Counted from the stretch's first letter, positions 17,356 to 26,616 are shown. The stretch is DNA of 62,688 bases from Sphingomonas pruni NBRC 15498 (GCF_001598455.1 NZ_BCYZ01000021.1:1-62688); one strand, 5' to 3'. Numbers and translations: made by a program. Notes: generated by a model not told the origin, from the sequence alone.

Positions 17356-17769
17356 ATGGCCGCCTTGCTCATCGTCGCACTTCTAATGGCCCCGGTCGCC
17401 AATCCGGCGGACGGTCCAACTGACTCAAAGGCCGGGATGAAAGAGTGCCTAGCTCGCCTCAGCCTTGATGACCTCATTTCCGACGGCGACGGCGTGACGA
17501 AATGCTTGCGCGAGTACGGTGGGAACGGCCCGAAAGATGATTTGGAGAACGTTGACCCCATCGCCAAAAAGGTGGCCGATGACGAGGCCGAAAAATATTC
17601 AATTGCCTCTACAGCCGATAATTACGATCCCAATGCCGTTTGCGTACAAGCCGCGCTAACGGCACGCGCCTACCTCGATGCGAAGATGCCGGTTGCCTAC
17701 GATCGATGGAAGGCGACCGAACGGCGAAGGTGCGCGGAGGCTGACCGCACCGCACGGGCTCGAAACTGA
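17356..17769 (+). CDS. Small secreted protein of unknown function
   Basis: This 137-residue protein starts with a short hydrophobic segment (MAALLIVALLMAPVANPA) that reads as a signal peptide, followed by a soluble region with four cysteines (KECLARL, TKCLREYG, AVCVQAAL, RRCAEAD), which could form disulfides in the periplasm. No family is recognised. There is no strong ribosome binding site, so the start is uncertain. Confidence 0.5.
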   Translation: MAALLIVALLMAPVANPADGPTDSKAGMKECLARLSLDDLISDGDGVTKCLREYGGNGPKDDLENVDPIAKKVADDEAEKYSIASTADNYDPNAVCVQAALTARAYLDAKMPVAYDRWKATERRRCAEADRTARARN

Positions 17770-17879
17770 CACCCGAAGTCTTAGAAAATTCGAGTCGTTG
17801 CCATACCATCCGATTCACAGTGCAAGACCGGATTTCAGCTAAGCTCACACGTGACTTGGGCGCACGTCGCCGATGATGG

Positions 17880-18461
17880 TCACAGCTTTATAGTCGCGCT
17901 TGCTTTGTCCCTAGGACCGCGATTCACCTGCGCATCGTCTCGCCACATGATCCGGAAATCGATCATTTTTATATTTAACGTGACGCCATCAGGTCCGGAC
18001 TCGACATTCGCCGAGGTCCAGTTTGTCTCGAAGGGCAGCGTTTCGCCGCCAGTGCGCTTAACAGGCTCGATCAACGACCAATTATATGCCCCCGCAGACC
18101 CTTCGGTCGGTTTGCCATATTTGGCGGTGAGCTTCGACTCTAGCGACCGCAGAAACACATCATCCACGGCAAACTTGCCAAGCGGTTGGGAGGAATCGAC
18201 CCGATAGATGTGGCCAAGCTTGGTGAGCCCGAAGTCGTAATCGATGCCATCTTTCTTGGTTTGATAATCATCCCAAGCAATGCGCGTCAAAGGAGACAAC
18301 TTTTTCGCGTCACGAATGTCCATCCCAAGAGCAAAGCCGCCAATGTCGCGGGCCTTCGTCGCCGACCTAACGCCTGTTGGCTCGCCCTGAACGCTCGCGA
18401 TGGCGCCCCATTCCACGAACGCAATTGAGGCGATTGCAAAGGTGGTTGCTATTGTTCGCAA
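17880..18461 (-). CDS. Exported protein of unknown function, TTG start
   Basis: The reading frame continues upstream, but the TTG at 18461 sits 13 bases after the stop of the preceding gene, has GGGCCGGGAAG just before it, and gives a clean signal peptide (RTIATTFAIASIAFVEWGAIAS). The mature part (about 170 residues) includes GGFALGMDIRDAKKLSP and SLESKLTAKYGKPTEG, a pattern seen in small periplasmic proteins of unknown role. Most likely co-transcribed with the small membrane protein upstream. Confidence 0.6.
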   Translation of the reverse strand: MRTIATTFAIASIAFVEWGAIASVQGEPTGVRSATKARDIGGFALGMDIRDAKKLSPLTRIAWDDYQTKKDGIDYDFGLTKLGHIYRVDSSQPLGKFAVDDVFLRSLESKLTAKYGKPTEGSAGAYNWSLIEPVKRTGGETLPFETNWTSANVESGPDGVTLNIKMIDFRIMWRDDAQVNRGPRDKASATIKL

Positions 18462-18474
18462 CTTCCCGGCCCTC

Positions 18475-18753
18475 TTATCGTGGATCGCCGCCGTCAGAGC
18501 GAGCCTCCACAGCCCTTTCGTCGTCAATCTCTTCAATGGCTCCCTGTAAGCAGTCGGCAACATTGGGATAGCCTTTGGTGCGATAAGATTGCTCGCATCC
18601 ACGAGTGGTTTTGACGGCCCAATCGAGCGCTGCTTTCTCTTTTCGATCCCCACCAAATCCCCATCCAAAAAGTAGGCCTAAGCCGAGGAAAAGAATGCCA
18701 ACCCATGTGGCGGAGCCGTTATCCGGCTCGGTGTCACCCATGTCGGTATTCAT
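18475..18753 (-). CDS. Small single-pass membrane protein
   Basis: This 92-residue protein has one transmembrane segment (SATWVGILFLGLGLLFGWGFGG, about 14-35) and a charged C-terminal region with two cysteines (RGCEQSYRTKGYPNVADCLQGAIEE). No family recognised. Its stop lies 13 bases before the TTG start of the next gene on the same strand. Confidence 0.55.
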   Translation of the reverse strand: MNTDMGDTEPDNGSATWVGILFLGLGLLFGWGFGGDRKEKAALDWAVKTTRGCEQSYRTKGYPNVADCLQGAIEEIDDERAVEARSDGGDPR

Positions 18754-18863
18754 TGACCACCCCTCCCGGCATGCTGCTTAGCAGAGAGCGCGATATTTCA
18801 GAATGAACTTGCGCCGGTCATTCGTCGGTAGCAGCCTTCGCGCTCCAATAAGGAGGAAGGCCG

Positions 18864-19058
18864 ATGTATCGTTTCGCTCTTGTCCTAGCTGCCGTCGCTT
18901 TGGTCGCGTCACCCTCAATCGCCGCGAACCGTTGCCGTGATGCCAAGGGTCATTTCATCAAATGCCCGCCACCCAAGGCGGCACCCATTGCGAAGAAGTG
19001 TCGGGGCGCCGGGGGCAAGTTCGTAAAATGTGGAGCGCCAGGAGCTAAGCCCGCGTAG
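18864..19058 (+). CDS. Small secreted protein with two Cys-motif repeats
   Basis: This 64-residue protein has a signal peptide (MYRFALVLAAVALVASPSIA) and a 44-residue mature part with two copies of a C-R-x-x-x-G-x-F-x-K-C unit (RCRDAKGHFIKC and KCRGAGGKFVKC) separated by a Pro/Ala/Lys linker. The strong AGGAGGAAGG just upstream supports expression. The basic, paired-cysteine design suggests a small periplasmic or cell-surface protein; the function is unknown. Confidence 0.7.
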   Translation: MYRFALVLAAVALVASPSIAANRCRDAKGHFIKCPPPKAAPIAKKCRGAGGKFVKCGAPGAKPA

Positions 19059-19241
19059 GGCGTAGGGAGCCGGTGGCGCGGTCCCCCAACACCCGCGTCA
19101 CCGGTGTTCTTGTGTCAGCATCTGAACCGGCTCAACGACTGCTTCCCACACCGTTGATTGGGCATCGCAAATGCACCGAAATGAACCTAAATCTCCCGCC
19201 AACCAAATGATCGTCATTGCAATGTTGGGATCTGAGGAACA

Positions 19242-19265
19242 CTTTGACCCTGTATAGAGTCAAAG
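19242..19265 (+). promoter_or_regulatory. Palindrome before the YD-repeat genes
   Basis: CTTTGAC (19242-19248) and GTCAAAG (19259-19265) are perfect inverted arms about 10 bases before the ATG at 19275. It could be an operator or an RNA hairpin controlling the downstream RHS genes; it also overlaps the expected ribosome binding site region. Confidence 0.45.
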
Positions 19266-19274
19266 GGATATATC

Positions 19275-19502
19275 ATGAGTCGATTGATAACGGCGCTGGC
19301 TGTCTGTGCCGGTTCGTCCGTACTCGCGATAGTGGCTTCAGGAATGGCGAGCGCGTCCGAGACGGTGAACTACACCTATGACGCCAAAGGACGGCTGATA
19401 CAGGTCGCGCATTCTGGCACCGTTAACAACAACGTTGTGGCCAATTACAGCTTTGATAAGGCAGATAATCGCGTCAATGTAAATGTTGCAGGCGCTCCGT
19501 GA
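19275..19502 (+). CDS. Short secreted protein with a single YD-type repeat
   Basis: This 75-residue protein has a signal peptide (MSRLITALAVCAGSSVLAIVASGMASA) and then one YD-repeat-like unit, NYTYDAKGRLIQV followed by NYSFDKADNRVNV. YD repeats build the shell of RHS proteins, so a single exported repeat is odd. It lies 50 bases before the two larger RHS genes and may belong to the same transcript, perhaps as a leader or assembly partner. Confidence 0.65.
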   Translation: MSRLITALAVCAGSSVLAIVASGMASASETVNYTYDAKGRLIQVAHSGTVNNNVVANYSFDKADNRVNVNVAGAP

Positions 19503-19552
19503 ATTGTGAAGGCTTGGTTATCCTTTTAGAGCTCTGATAATTGAGGTCTTAG

Positions 19553-21310
19553 ATGTCCATAATTCGTTTATACGGTACTTCATCTTTCTTGTCTCTATTC
19601 TTGGCGTTTCTGCCTGCTACAGCTTATGCGCAAATTGCGGTGCCGGAATTCAAAATGGTGAACAGCGAGCACGCAAACATTCTCACTTCGGCTGATTTTA
19701 ACCTTTACGCTCCGACGATGGATATAACAGAGACCGTTCTCACGATTGATGGTAGTGAGGGTCAGGTTGTGTTTACTAGGTATCTGCCAAAAATCGCTCC
19801 TTGGAGAAATAATTACAAAGATGACCTCAATTCTTCCGACGTATCTAATGTGTGGGTCATATTGGACAATAAGCTGCATATCTTCTCCGGAATGTACCCT
19901 TCCTTAGTTATAAATGGAGTAAGTTATATAGGTGACGGGAAAGGGAACGGCCTAACCGTATATAATGATAACGGTATTGGTATTTGGAAATACGTTGATA
20001 AGGACGGAGCAGTTACTTTATTTCCTGCAAATACAGGAACTTCAGATAACTATCCCACATCTACGCAATATCCGTCCGGATTAATAAGATCCTATTACTA
20101 TAAAACAACCGGAGCTGGAATTCGTCTACAGTCGGTGACGCAGAATGACGGGACGATCGTGAAGTTTGTATATGACACTGATGACGCATCAAATGTTGCG
20201 AGTTGGCAGCACGTGGCGTCGGTCTCCCTGATAAACCAAGCGTACGCCTATTGTGATCCTACCGCAGACCATTGCTCATTTCCCCAGAGCGACTGGCCGA
20301 CAGCAACATTTAGCGGGCCTTCAACGGATGTTGCGCCTAGTGGTCAAACGGTTATCGAGACCTCTACGACCAACACTGGTTTTTCCCGGAGCTATAAGGT
20401 CGACTCTTCTGGTAGGGTAATCGGCACATCTAATGTCACACCTTATGCGGAGCATTACACCATTTCGTATGTCGGACCTTACTATAAGGTTTCTAGCATT
20501 AGCAATAATAAGGGTGACACCAGAACGTTTACAGTCAATACTGCTAACCCCAACGACACGGTAGCAGCTGTTGCGTCGAACTTTCTTGGTGCCAGTGAGT
20601 ATTATCACTTCGAAAGTAGTGGCGGCGGAGAGATGCCGACCAAGGTCATTGATGCCTTAGGTCGTACCACATTATACCAGTGGCAGTTTCCAGACAATCA
20701 TATTACCAAAATTACTTATCCTGAAAACAGCGCCGTTTCGTACCAATATGATACGCGATTTAACGTGATATCTAAAACAACTTCGCCTAAGCCGGGCATG
20801 ACGGCGGCTAGCATCTTGGAAACGGCGAACTACGACACGAACTGTGTCAATATAAACACGTGTAATAAGCCGAACTTCTACGTCGACGCTAAGGGTGCGA
20901 GGACTGACTGGACTTATACTTCTTATGGCATGAAGGCGAGCGAGCTCGATCCTCCAGCTACGGCGGGCGGTCCTCGGCGCTTAAAGCTATATTCGTATGC
21001 ACAAAAATCAGCCTACGTATTGAACGCGCAAGGTGTGATAGTTTCGACCGGGCAACCCATATGGAAGCTAACCGGCGAAACCGATTGTCAAACGGTCGCC
21101 GGTAGTAACGCGTTATCCTGCGATGCTAACGGTCCTCGTGAAGATGTGACCTATCTGTATGGCGCTGATGGCACGCCAGACAATTTAATGCTGCATGGCA
21201 AACAAGTTTCCGCTGGCGGCGAAAGTCATCTGACTTGCTATAAATATGACCGGTGGCGACGCGTGATTAGTGAGACTTCTCCCAACGCCCAACTCTCGGT
21301 GTGCTCATGA
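19553..21310 (+). CDS. Secreted RHS/YD-repeat protein, N-terminal half of a split system
   Basis: This 585-residue protein has a signal peptide (SFLSLFLAFLPATAYAQ) and a beta-rich body with YD-type repeats in its second half (for example TTLYQWQF, VSYQYDTRFNVI and LTCYKYDRWRRVISETS). It ends just after a YD repeat, and its TGA overlaps the ATG of the next RHS protein by the ATGA arrangement. It lacks the RHS core and toxin. I infer that this and the next protein together make one RHS shell, split between two exported chains. Confidence 0.8.
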   Translation: MSIIRLYGTSSFLSLFLAFLPATAYAQIAVPEFKMVNSEHANILTSADFNLYAPTMDITETVLTIDGSEGQVVFTRYLPKIAPWRNNYKDDLNSSDVSNVWVILDNKLHIFSGMYPSLVINGVSYIGDGKGNGLTVYNDNGIGIWKYVDKDGAVTLFPANTGTSDNYPTSTQYPSGLIRSYYYKTTGAGIRLQSVTQNDGTIVKFVYDTDDASNVASWQHVASVSLINQAYAYCDPTADHCSFPQSDWPTATFSGPSTDVAPSGQTVIETSTTNTGFSRSYKVDSSGRVIGTSNVTPYAEHYTISYVGPYYKVSSISNNKGDTRTFTVNTANPNDTVAAVASNFLGASEYYHFESSGGGEMPTKVIDALGRTTLYQWQFPDNHITKITYPENSAVSYQYDTRFNVISKTTSPKPGMTAASILETANYDTNCVNINTCNKPNFYVDAKGARTDWTYTSYGMKASELDPPATAGGPRRLKLYSYAQKSAYVLNAQGVIVSTGQPIWKLTGETDCQTVAGSNALSCDANGPREDVTYLYGADGTPDNLMLHGKQVSAGGESHLTCYKYDRWRRVISETSPNAQLSVCS

Positions 21311-24039
21311 TCGGCCCGCTCCACGTGCGAGCTTGCGCTGGTGCTCTCGCTCTGCTCATGGTGCTGCCCGCAGCGGCGGTCGCCCAAACTTCGCCAGCCC
21401 CTTTCACTACCGGTCATCGCTACGATATGCAGGGCCGAGAAACCGGGACGATATGGGCGGATCCAGACGGGGCCACCGGGCCGATACACTACCGCGCAGT
21501 CCGCAAAACCTACAATACGGCTGGTTTCTTGATCAAGATTGAGAACGGCGAGCTAGCGAACTGGCAATCCGAAACGGTCGTTCCCTCCGCGTGGCCCGGG
21601 TATACCGTGTTCGATCAAACAGACGTTCAATATGATGATATCGGCCACGAGACGCTCGAAATAACGTCTGCGGCGGGCACTGCCTATAAAGCTACGCAAT
21701 ATAGTTACGATGCTGTTGGTCGGCGAGTCTGCACTGCGGTACGGATGAATCCCGCCACCTTTGGCGCCCTTCCCGATGCTTGTAGCCTTGCCGCGCAAGG
21801 ATCTCAGGGGCCTGATCGCATCACGAAGAATTTTTACGACGCGGCTGGGCAACTGCTCACCGTTCAAAAGGCAGTTGGGACAACCGATCAATCGAATGAG
21901 GTGGCCTACACGTATACGCCCAACGGCAAAGTATGGACCGTCACTGATGCTAATGGAAACAAAGCGACTTTTTCATATGACGGGTTCGACAGATTAGTTG
22001 CTTGGGCCTTTCCATCTAAAACGTCTGTTGGGAGTTCGGCATTTTGCACGCTAGGGACCGTCAGCGAAACCACGGAGGCTTTTGCAGCTGTCGGTGGCGG
22101 GACCGTAAATGTCGCTGTCGTCGGGCCATCGGAGGCACGAACAGCTGGAGACGATTGCGAGAAGTACGCTTACGATCGCAATGGAAACCGCGCGAAACTG
22201 ATGAAGCGCGACGGCAATGTCCTTCGCTACACCTATGACAGCCGCAACGAGCTCACCGTTAAGGATATCCCGGGTGGTACCACCGGGGACGTCGATTATG
22301 GTTACGATGCGCGTGGATTGGAAACTTCGGCGCGCTTCGTTTCGACCGGCTTAGGGATCGCCAATGTATACGACGGATTCGAGCGGCTCACGAGCACGAC
22401 GAACGATATGGGGCTTAATCCGCTTACGTTGAGCTATAAGTACGATGCTGATGGCAACCGTATCCGCATAACGCATCCCGATGGCACGTATTTTACGTAC
22501 GATTACGACGGGATCGATCGAGCAACGACGATCAAGGCGAATGGCGCCTCGACAATCGCAACGATCAGCTATGACAATCAGGGCCGCCGTCTGGGTGATA
22601 CGCGGAGTGGGGCTAGCACGTCCTACGGTTATGATTCGGTATCGCGACTCGCTAGCCTATCGAACGACCTGGCGGGCACGGCCGGCGATCTGACGAGCAC
22701 ATTTGGCTACAATCCTGCCGGCCAGATCGTGACGAAGACAAGATCGAACGATGCCTACGCATTCACGGGATATGTCAGTGTTTCTCGGCCCTACACCGTC
22801 AACGGCCTCAATCAATATGCTACAGCCGGCAGCGCGACCTTCACCTATGACGATAACGGCAACCTAACTGGCGACGGCACTAACACCTACACCTATGATG
22901 TCGAGAATAGGATGGTCAGCGCGACGGTGGCCGCCGGCACGGCGCAGCTGATCTACGATCCGCTGGGGCGCCTTTGGCACTTCGTTCGACCGGCTGCCAC
23001 CAACGGCTCAGCGTGGGAGTACCTTTATGACGGTGACAAAATTGTTACGCGCTATAACGCCGCGTTCAGCGCGTCCGGTGCCCCAGTATTGGGGCTGCAC
23101 GATCGCTTTGTCTTCGGACCGAACCCCGACGAACCGCTGATTTGGTATCTTACCGGTGACATTAGCAACCCAATAGGGCTGCAGAGTGACTATCAAGGTT
23201 CGATCGTCTCAGCCGCAGATCCCGCTGGCAACCTCAAAGGCACTTTTGGCTATGACGAATACGGCATCCAGAGCTCGACGTTCCCCATTAATCCGCCGAT
23301 ATTTGGTTATACCGGCCAGTTATATCTAAACGCGATCGGGCTCAATTATTACAAGGCCCGAATGTACTCTCCGACGCTCGGACGATTCATGCAGACCGAT
23401 CCGATCGGCTACAAAGATCAGACCAATCTCTATGAATATGTGGGGAATGATCCGATCGACGGACGAGACCCTAGCGGACTGATGGAGGGCGATGCCGATC
23501 AGACGGGCGGTCCCAAGCCCGTGCCGGTCGACCAGATCCAAGAATATTTACCACCTGGCGCGCTTGCCGGCGCACCGGCTGCCAATACCGCTTCTAAAGA
23601 TACTAGCTTGTGGCAAAAGATTGCTACTCGCGCGTTCATACGAAATGCTGCCAGAAGAGGGGTGGCTCGAGCTTGGGCCATAGAGCGGAAGCTCGTAATG
23701 GCTAGGGGTTTTGGCACCCGTAACTGGACCCGTGCGCAGATAAAGGAATTGATTGCAACCGGCCGAGTCAAAGGCTTTGAAGCGCACCATATCAACACCG
23801 TGAACGGGAACCCGATCGAGAGCGCCGAGAACCCCAACAACATCAGATTCGTGTCGGAAGAAGAGCATGTTGATATTCATAGAGCAAATGGGGGTACGCG
23901 TGTTCCTATTACGGGGGAGCCGCCAATCAATCGCACCGGGATGCTAGAGGCAGCCGAGGCGGCCGAAGCGGCCGAGATGGAAGCTCAAGAGATGAGCCTC
24001 TTAACAGCTGCAGTGTCGCTCATGGAAGAGGAAGAGTAG
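21307..24039 (+). CDS. RHS-repeat protein with C-terminal HNH toxin domain
   Basis: This 910-residue protein has its own signal peptide (VRACAGALALLMVLPAAAVAQ), many YD repeats (YSYDAVGRR, YTYDSRNEL, YKYDADGNRI, FTYDDNGNLTGDG), and the RHS-associated core ending in GLNYYKARMYSPTLGRFMQTDPIG and NLYEYVGNDPIDGRDPSGL near residue 725. The variable tip (about 726-910) holds a nuclease-like motif, GFEAHHINTVNGNP then NPNNIRFVSEEEHVDIHRANGG (His-His, Asn and later His), typical of HNH/endonuclease-VII toxins. A probable immunity gene follows. Signal peptides imply Sec export rather than type VI delivery. Confidence 0.88.
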   Translation: MIGPLHVRACAGALALLMVLPAAAVAQTSPAPFTTGHRYDMQGRETGTIWADPDGATGPIHYRAVRKTYNTAGFLIKIENGELANWQSETVVPSAWPGYTVFDQTDVQYDDIGHETLEITSAAGTAYKATQYSYDAVGRRVCTAVRMNPATFGALPDACSLAAQGSQGPDRITKNFYDAAGQLLTVQKAVGTTDQSNEVAYTYTPNGKVWTVTDANGNKATFSYDGFDRLVAWAFPSKTSVGSSAFCTLGTVSETTEAFAAVGGGTVNVAVVGPSEARTAGDDCEKYAYDRNGNRAKLMKRDGNVLRYTYDSRNELTVKDIPGGTTGDVDYGYDARGLETSARFVSTGLGIANVYDGFERLTSTTNDMGLNPLTLSYKYDADGNRIRITHPDGTYFTYDYDGIDRATTIKANGASTIATISYDNQGRRLGDTRSGASTSYGYDSVSRLASLSNDLAGTAGDLTSTFGYNPAGQIVTKTRSNDAYAFTGYVSVSRPYTVNGLNQYATAGSATFTYDDNGNLTGDGTNTYTYDVENRMVSATVAAGTAQLIYDPLGRLWHFVRPAATNGSAWEYLYDGDKIVTRYNAAFSASGAPVLGLHDRFVFGPNPDEPLIWYLTGDISNPIGLQSDYQGSIVSAADPAGNLKGTFGYDEYGIQSSTFPINPPIFGYTGQLYLNAIGLNYYKARMYSPTLGRFMQTDPIGYKDQTNLYEYVGNDPIDGRDPSGLMEGDADQTGGPKPVPVDQIQEYLPPGALAGAPAANTASKDTSLWQKIATRAFIRNAARRGVARAWAIERKLVMARGFGTRNWTRAQIKELIATGRVKGFEAHHINTVNGNPIESAENPNNIRFVSEEEHVDIHRANGGTRVPITGEPPINRTGMLEAAEAAEAAEMEAQEMSLLTAAVSLMEEEE

Positions 24040-24085
24040 CAGAGTTGGGTGCTACTCCTGCACCGTATAGATTTTGGAATTAGAC

Positions 24086-24682
24086 ATGACTTCGGCAATT
24101 GTTACTAAAATCGAGTCATTGATTAAAGGCCATTCGCCAGATTTCTCGGGTGAAGGCCGGAGATTTTACGGAAAATTGCCGACGGGCATCCTCGCATATT
24201 ATCACTATCTATTTCCACCAGCCGAAACCATATTTTTGGAATCATATAAAGGCTTGCGGGATATGTTGAGGAATTACCTTCCTGTTCTGGAATTTTCCAA
24301 TGGGGTATCGCTGTACGATAAGTGTCTATCCATTTATGGAATTGGGGATCTGCTCTCTAGGAGTTTAAATCCAGCTGAAATGGTAGCATTCAGCTTCGAG
24401 CGAGAGAACATTCTCTTTTTAAATGGCAATAAGGCGGCTCCAAATGCTACGGTCGGCACTATAGATTTGTCGATAAGATATCAAATCGAATTGGATGAGA
24501 ATGCTTGCTGTATACTGCGGGGGGAGGACGGATTTTCAAGACTCTTCGTTGATCTTGATGAGGGTATAACGACAGTATTGTCCTATTTCGAACGACAGCT
24601 TTCCTTTTGTACGGACGTGACCGATCAGCGAATTGCTCGGATCGAGGGGATGCTACGAGAACACGCCGAATCGGTTAATTGA
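24086..24682 (+). CDS. Probable immunity protein for the RHS nuclease toxin
   Basis: This 198-residue protein directly follows the toxin gene and has the SMI1/KNR4-like pattern of many immunity proteins: an N-terminal KIESLIKGHSPDF, a central VAFSFERENILFLN and an Asp/Glu-rich C-terminal half (YQIELDENACC, RLFVDLDEGIT). It is AT-rich. The ATG at 24086 was chosen over an in-frame TTG at 24074. The pairing with the toxin is inferred from position; the fold assignment is tentative. Confidence 0.55.
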   Translation: MTSAIVTKIESLIKGHSPDFSGEGRRFYGKLPTGILAYYHYLFPPAETIFLESYKGLRDMLRNYLPVLEFSNGVSLYDKCLSIYGIGDLLSRSLNPAEMVAFSFERENILFLNGNKAAPNATVGTIDLSIRYQIELDENACCILRGEDGFSRLFVDLDEGITTVLSYFERQLSFCTDVTDQRIARIEGMLREHAESVN

Positions 24683-24831
24683 GCAAAACGCTCAATGAGC
24701 GTCTTAATATTTCGCCGCTATTTTATTTCAAAGATCCTGTTTTGGCGGTTCGGCACACGCTAGTGGACATAACGATATTTACAAGCAAGATACTGCCGGA
24801 CATCTTATAGGCAATTGGTACTGGGCCGGCG

Positions 24832-24972
24832 TTGGTCGTCTATGGTGCGGGCGGCCAGTACATCGGCGAACGCATTGGTGAACTTGCCCTACAAGGCGAT
24901 TTGGAGGGCGTAGAAGCCTGGAAACAGATCGCGGCTAGGTTCGATAGGCTACAACGCGGCGAACGCTCCTAG
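24832..24972 (+). pseudogene. Short remnant of a small conserved protein
   Basis: Frame 24832-24972 encodes VVYGAGGQYIGERIGELAL, then QGDLEGVEAWKQIAARFDRLQRGERS and a stop. This resembles the C-terminal part of a small conserved sphingomonad protein in which ERIG-LAL-GD-EGV-WK-IAAR is typical, but the N-terminal part is missing and an in-frame stop lies at 24808. The stretch 24683-24831 before it holds no intact gene. Confidence 0.35.
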
Positions 24973-24986
24973 GGCCGTTTAAAGCC

Positions 24987-25190
24987 TCAGGGCTTCCGCC
25001 ATTTGTCGCGTCCCGGTCCGACGTTGCGCACCCTCTCCACGCGGATGGAGCTAGGCTTCAACTCCCGCGCCCGAGCTATCGCTTCCTTTTGCGTGTCGCA
25101 AATATCGCTAGCGCGGGCAGCTCCCTCGCGAAGTACGCGATATTTCCCGTCATCACGTTGCTCGATATATATTTCGTCGCTTCCTGACAT
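24987..25190 (-). CDS. Small DUF2188-like protein
   Basis: This 67-residue protein has the pattern of DUF2188: DGKYRVLREGAARASDICDTQKEAIARARELKP. The ATG at 25190 has GGGAG upstream on the coding strand. The role of the family is unknown; such proteins are common in mobile elements. Confidence 0.6.
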   Translation of the reverse strand: MSGSDEIYIEQRDDGKYRVLREGAARASDICDTQKEAIARARELKPSSIRVERVRNVGPGRDKWRKP

Positions 25191-25381
25191 TGTAACGCTC
25201 CCTATATTCCGACCTGAACGCTATCGGAGTCGGATGGTTGCGCCGACACGAAGTGATAACTTTGGCAAGCGTTGCGATGACAGAAATATTAAAACACAAG
25301 TGTTGACCTAGCTTTCGCAAGCTGGTCCATATCCCAAAGGGATCGCCCTCCAACGCATTTTTTTGCTGAGTGGAGGGCCAA

Positions 25382-25567
25382 ATGACCCAACGACATGACG
25401 ACCGCGAAACGGAGCAAATCGGCAAGCTCATTGATGCCGGTCATCCGAAGCTTGCGGCAGCGACATTTCGATCACGGTGGCGATATCGGCTTCTTGGCCG
25501 AGCGCTTCCGGCATTAATCCCTTTTGCGGGTGCGGTGGTATGGCATTTCGCCAAAATCTGGACGTAA
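25382..25567 (+). CDS. Small protein with C-terminal hydrophobic segment
   Basis: The ATG at 25382 is preceded by GGAGGG (about 25372), giving a 61-residue product. The N-terminal half is charged (MTQRHDDRETEQIGKLIDAG) and the C-terminal part has one likely membrane helix (ALPALIPFAGAVVWHF). No family recognised. Confidence 0.45.
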   Translation: MTQRHDDRETEQIGKLIDAGHPKLAAATFRSRWRYRLLGRALPALIPFAGAVVWHFAKIWT

Positions 25568-26313
25568 CAAACTAATCAAGTTTAGGTATATTTATACAGA
25601 AACAGGATTTCCGGCAGTTTCTAAATTAAGTGGAGTTTATAAAAGTTAATGGATTTCGTGTATTATAGCAATAATACGCCATTTAGTACGCATTGCATAC
25701 CAAAAAACGGGTTGATACCCTTTTGCACTCGGAGTTGCCACCAAGATTCTCAATCTTCACTCGGCTATTGAGGTTTTGGCCGCGTTCTGGTATTATTATT
25801 TAAAGACGACCCTTACCTTGGCTGGAACGTCGCTAATAAGTCCAAGCCAAATGCCACCTGACAGGCTTAAACGTCAGAGCTACTAACATCGATAGCAATC
25901 TAGCTGGCGAAGGCATCAATGCCGATGAGCAACAGACCTACTTTGTACCTAGCTTCCGTCATTATACCCTTAGAAGAGACGGCTAAGGTGAATACCGGGG
26001 GAACTTTTAAGCTCCGTGCTGCCTCCGACCCTCCTGTAGAGCGAAGCCATAGGCTCAAGGGAAAAATCTAACGAATGGGGTTTGATATTGCTGTCCTAGT
26101 GCATTCACTAGGTATCACCGGGCTTGGTCTCCCTCTAACCTTTCAAGGGTAGGAAAATAGACAGTTAGACTATACGGTATTCGTAAATCGCTTTTATCAA
26201 GGTAAAAGGCTGTAAGAGGGAAGCATAAAAACCATTGCTGTTATCACCCCTTACGGAGGCGGAGGTATATCTAAAAAGGAAGGGCGCACCTTACGCGCAC
26301 CCCTCCATAGCTA
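25568..26313. other. Gene-free, AT-rich, stem-loop-rich stretch
   Basis: No convincing gene occurs in about 745 bases on either strand. Several perfect hairpins are visible: GTATTAT-AGCA-ATAATAC (25660-25677), CCTAGTG-CATT-CACTAGG (26095-26112), AGCC-ATA-GGCT (about 26046-26056) and an imperfect GCTTTTA/TAAAAGGC pair (about 26190-26210). It may be a structured RNA gene, a cis-acting region of the island, or decayed coding sequence. Confidence 0.4.
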
Positions 26314-26616
26314 TTATATTTCTTCTATAATCGTATTTGGGCTACGCTGACGAATAACGACGTCTTCTATCATTCCAACGCCGCCACCCTTATAAAACAG
26401 TTGGTTTATTGCCTTGCCGAGCGACAGAATCGCAGCACCATCTATGCCGCTATGTCCGTCACCGCCGTTGGCCGTCAACAGCCTGTCCGTATAGATGACG
26501 AGAGTCGCGTGCTCGCTACCGTCGTGAAGCGAAAAGCGACGTTCTAGCTGGACGTTGCCGATGATCGATCGATCAATTCCGGGAAGCAATTCAATTAGGT
26601 CGTCCGTGGTAGGCAT
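26314..26616 (-). CDS. Small island protein of unknown function
   Basis: This 100-residue soluble protein (TTDDLIELLPGIDRSIIGNV, later DGAAILSLGKAINQLFYKGGG) overlaps the end of the AlpA-like gene by 26 bases and has AAGGA before its ATG. The tight overlap suggests an operon with the AlpA-like regulator. No family recognised. Confidence 0.5.
   Translation of the reverse strand: MPTTDDLIELLPGIDRSIIGNVQLERRFSLHDGSEHATLVIYTDRLLTANGGDGHSGIDGAAILSLGKAINQLFYKGGGVGMIEDVVIRQRSPNTIIEEI

Noticed and set aside
26281..26310. Terminator from the GCGCACC repeats after the 26314 gene
   Set aside because: The two GCGCACC copies are direct, not inverted, so they do not form a hairpin.
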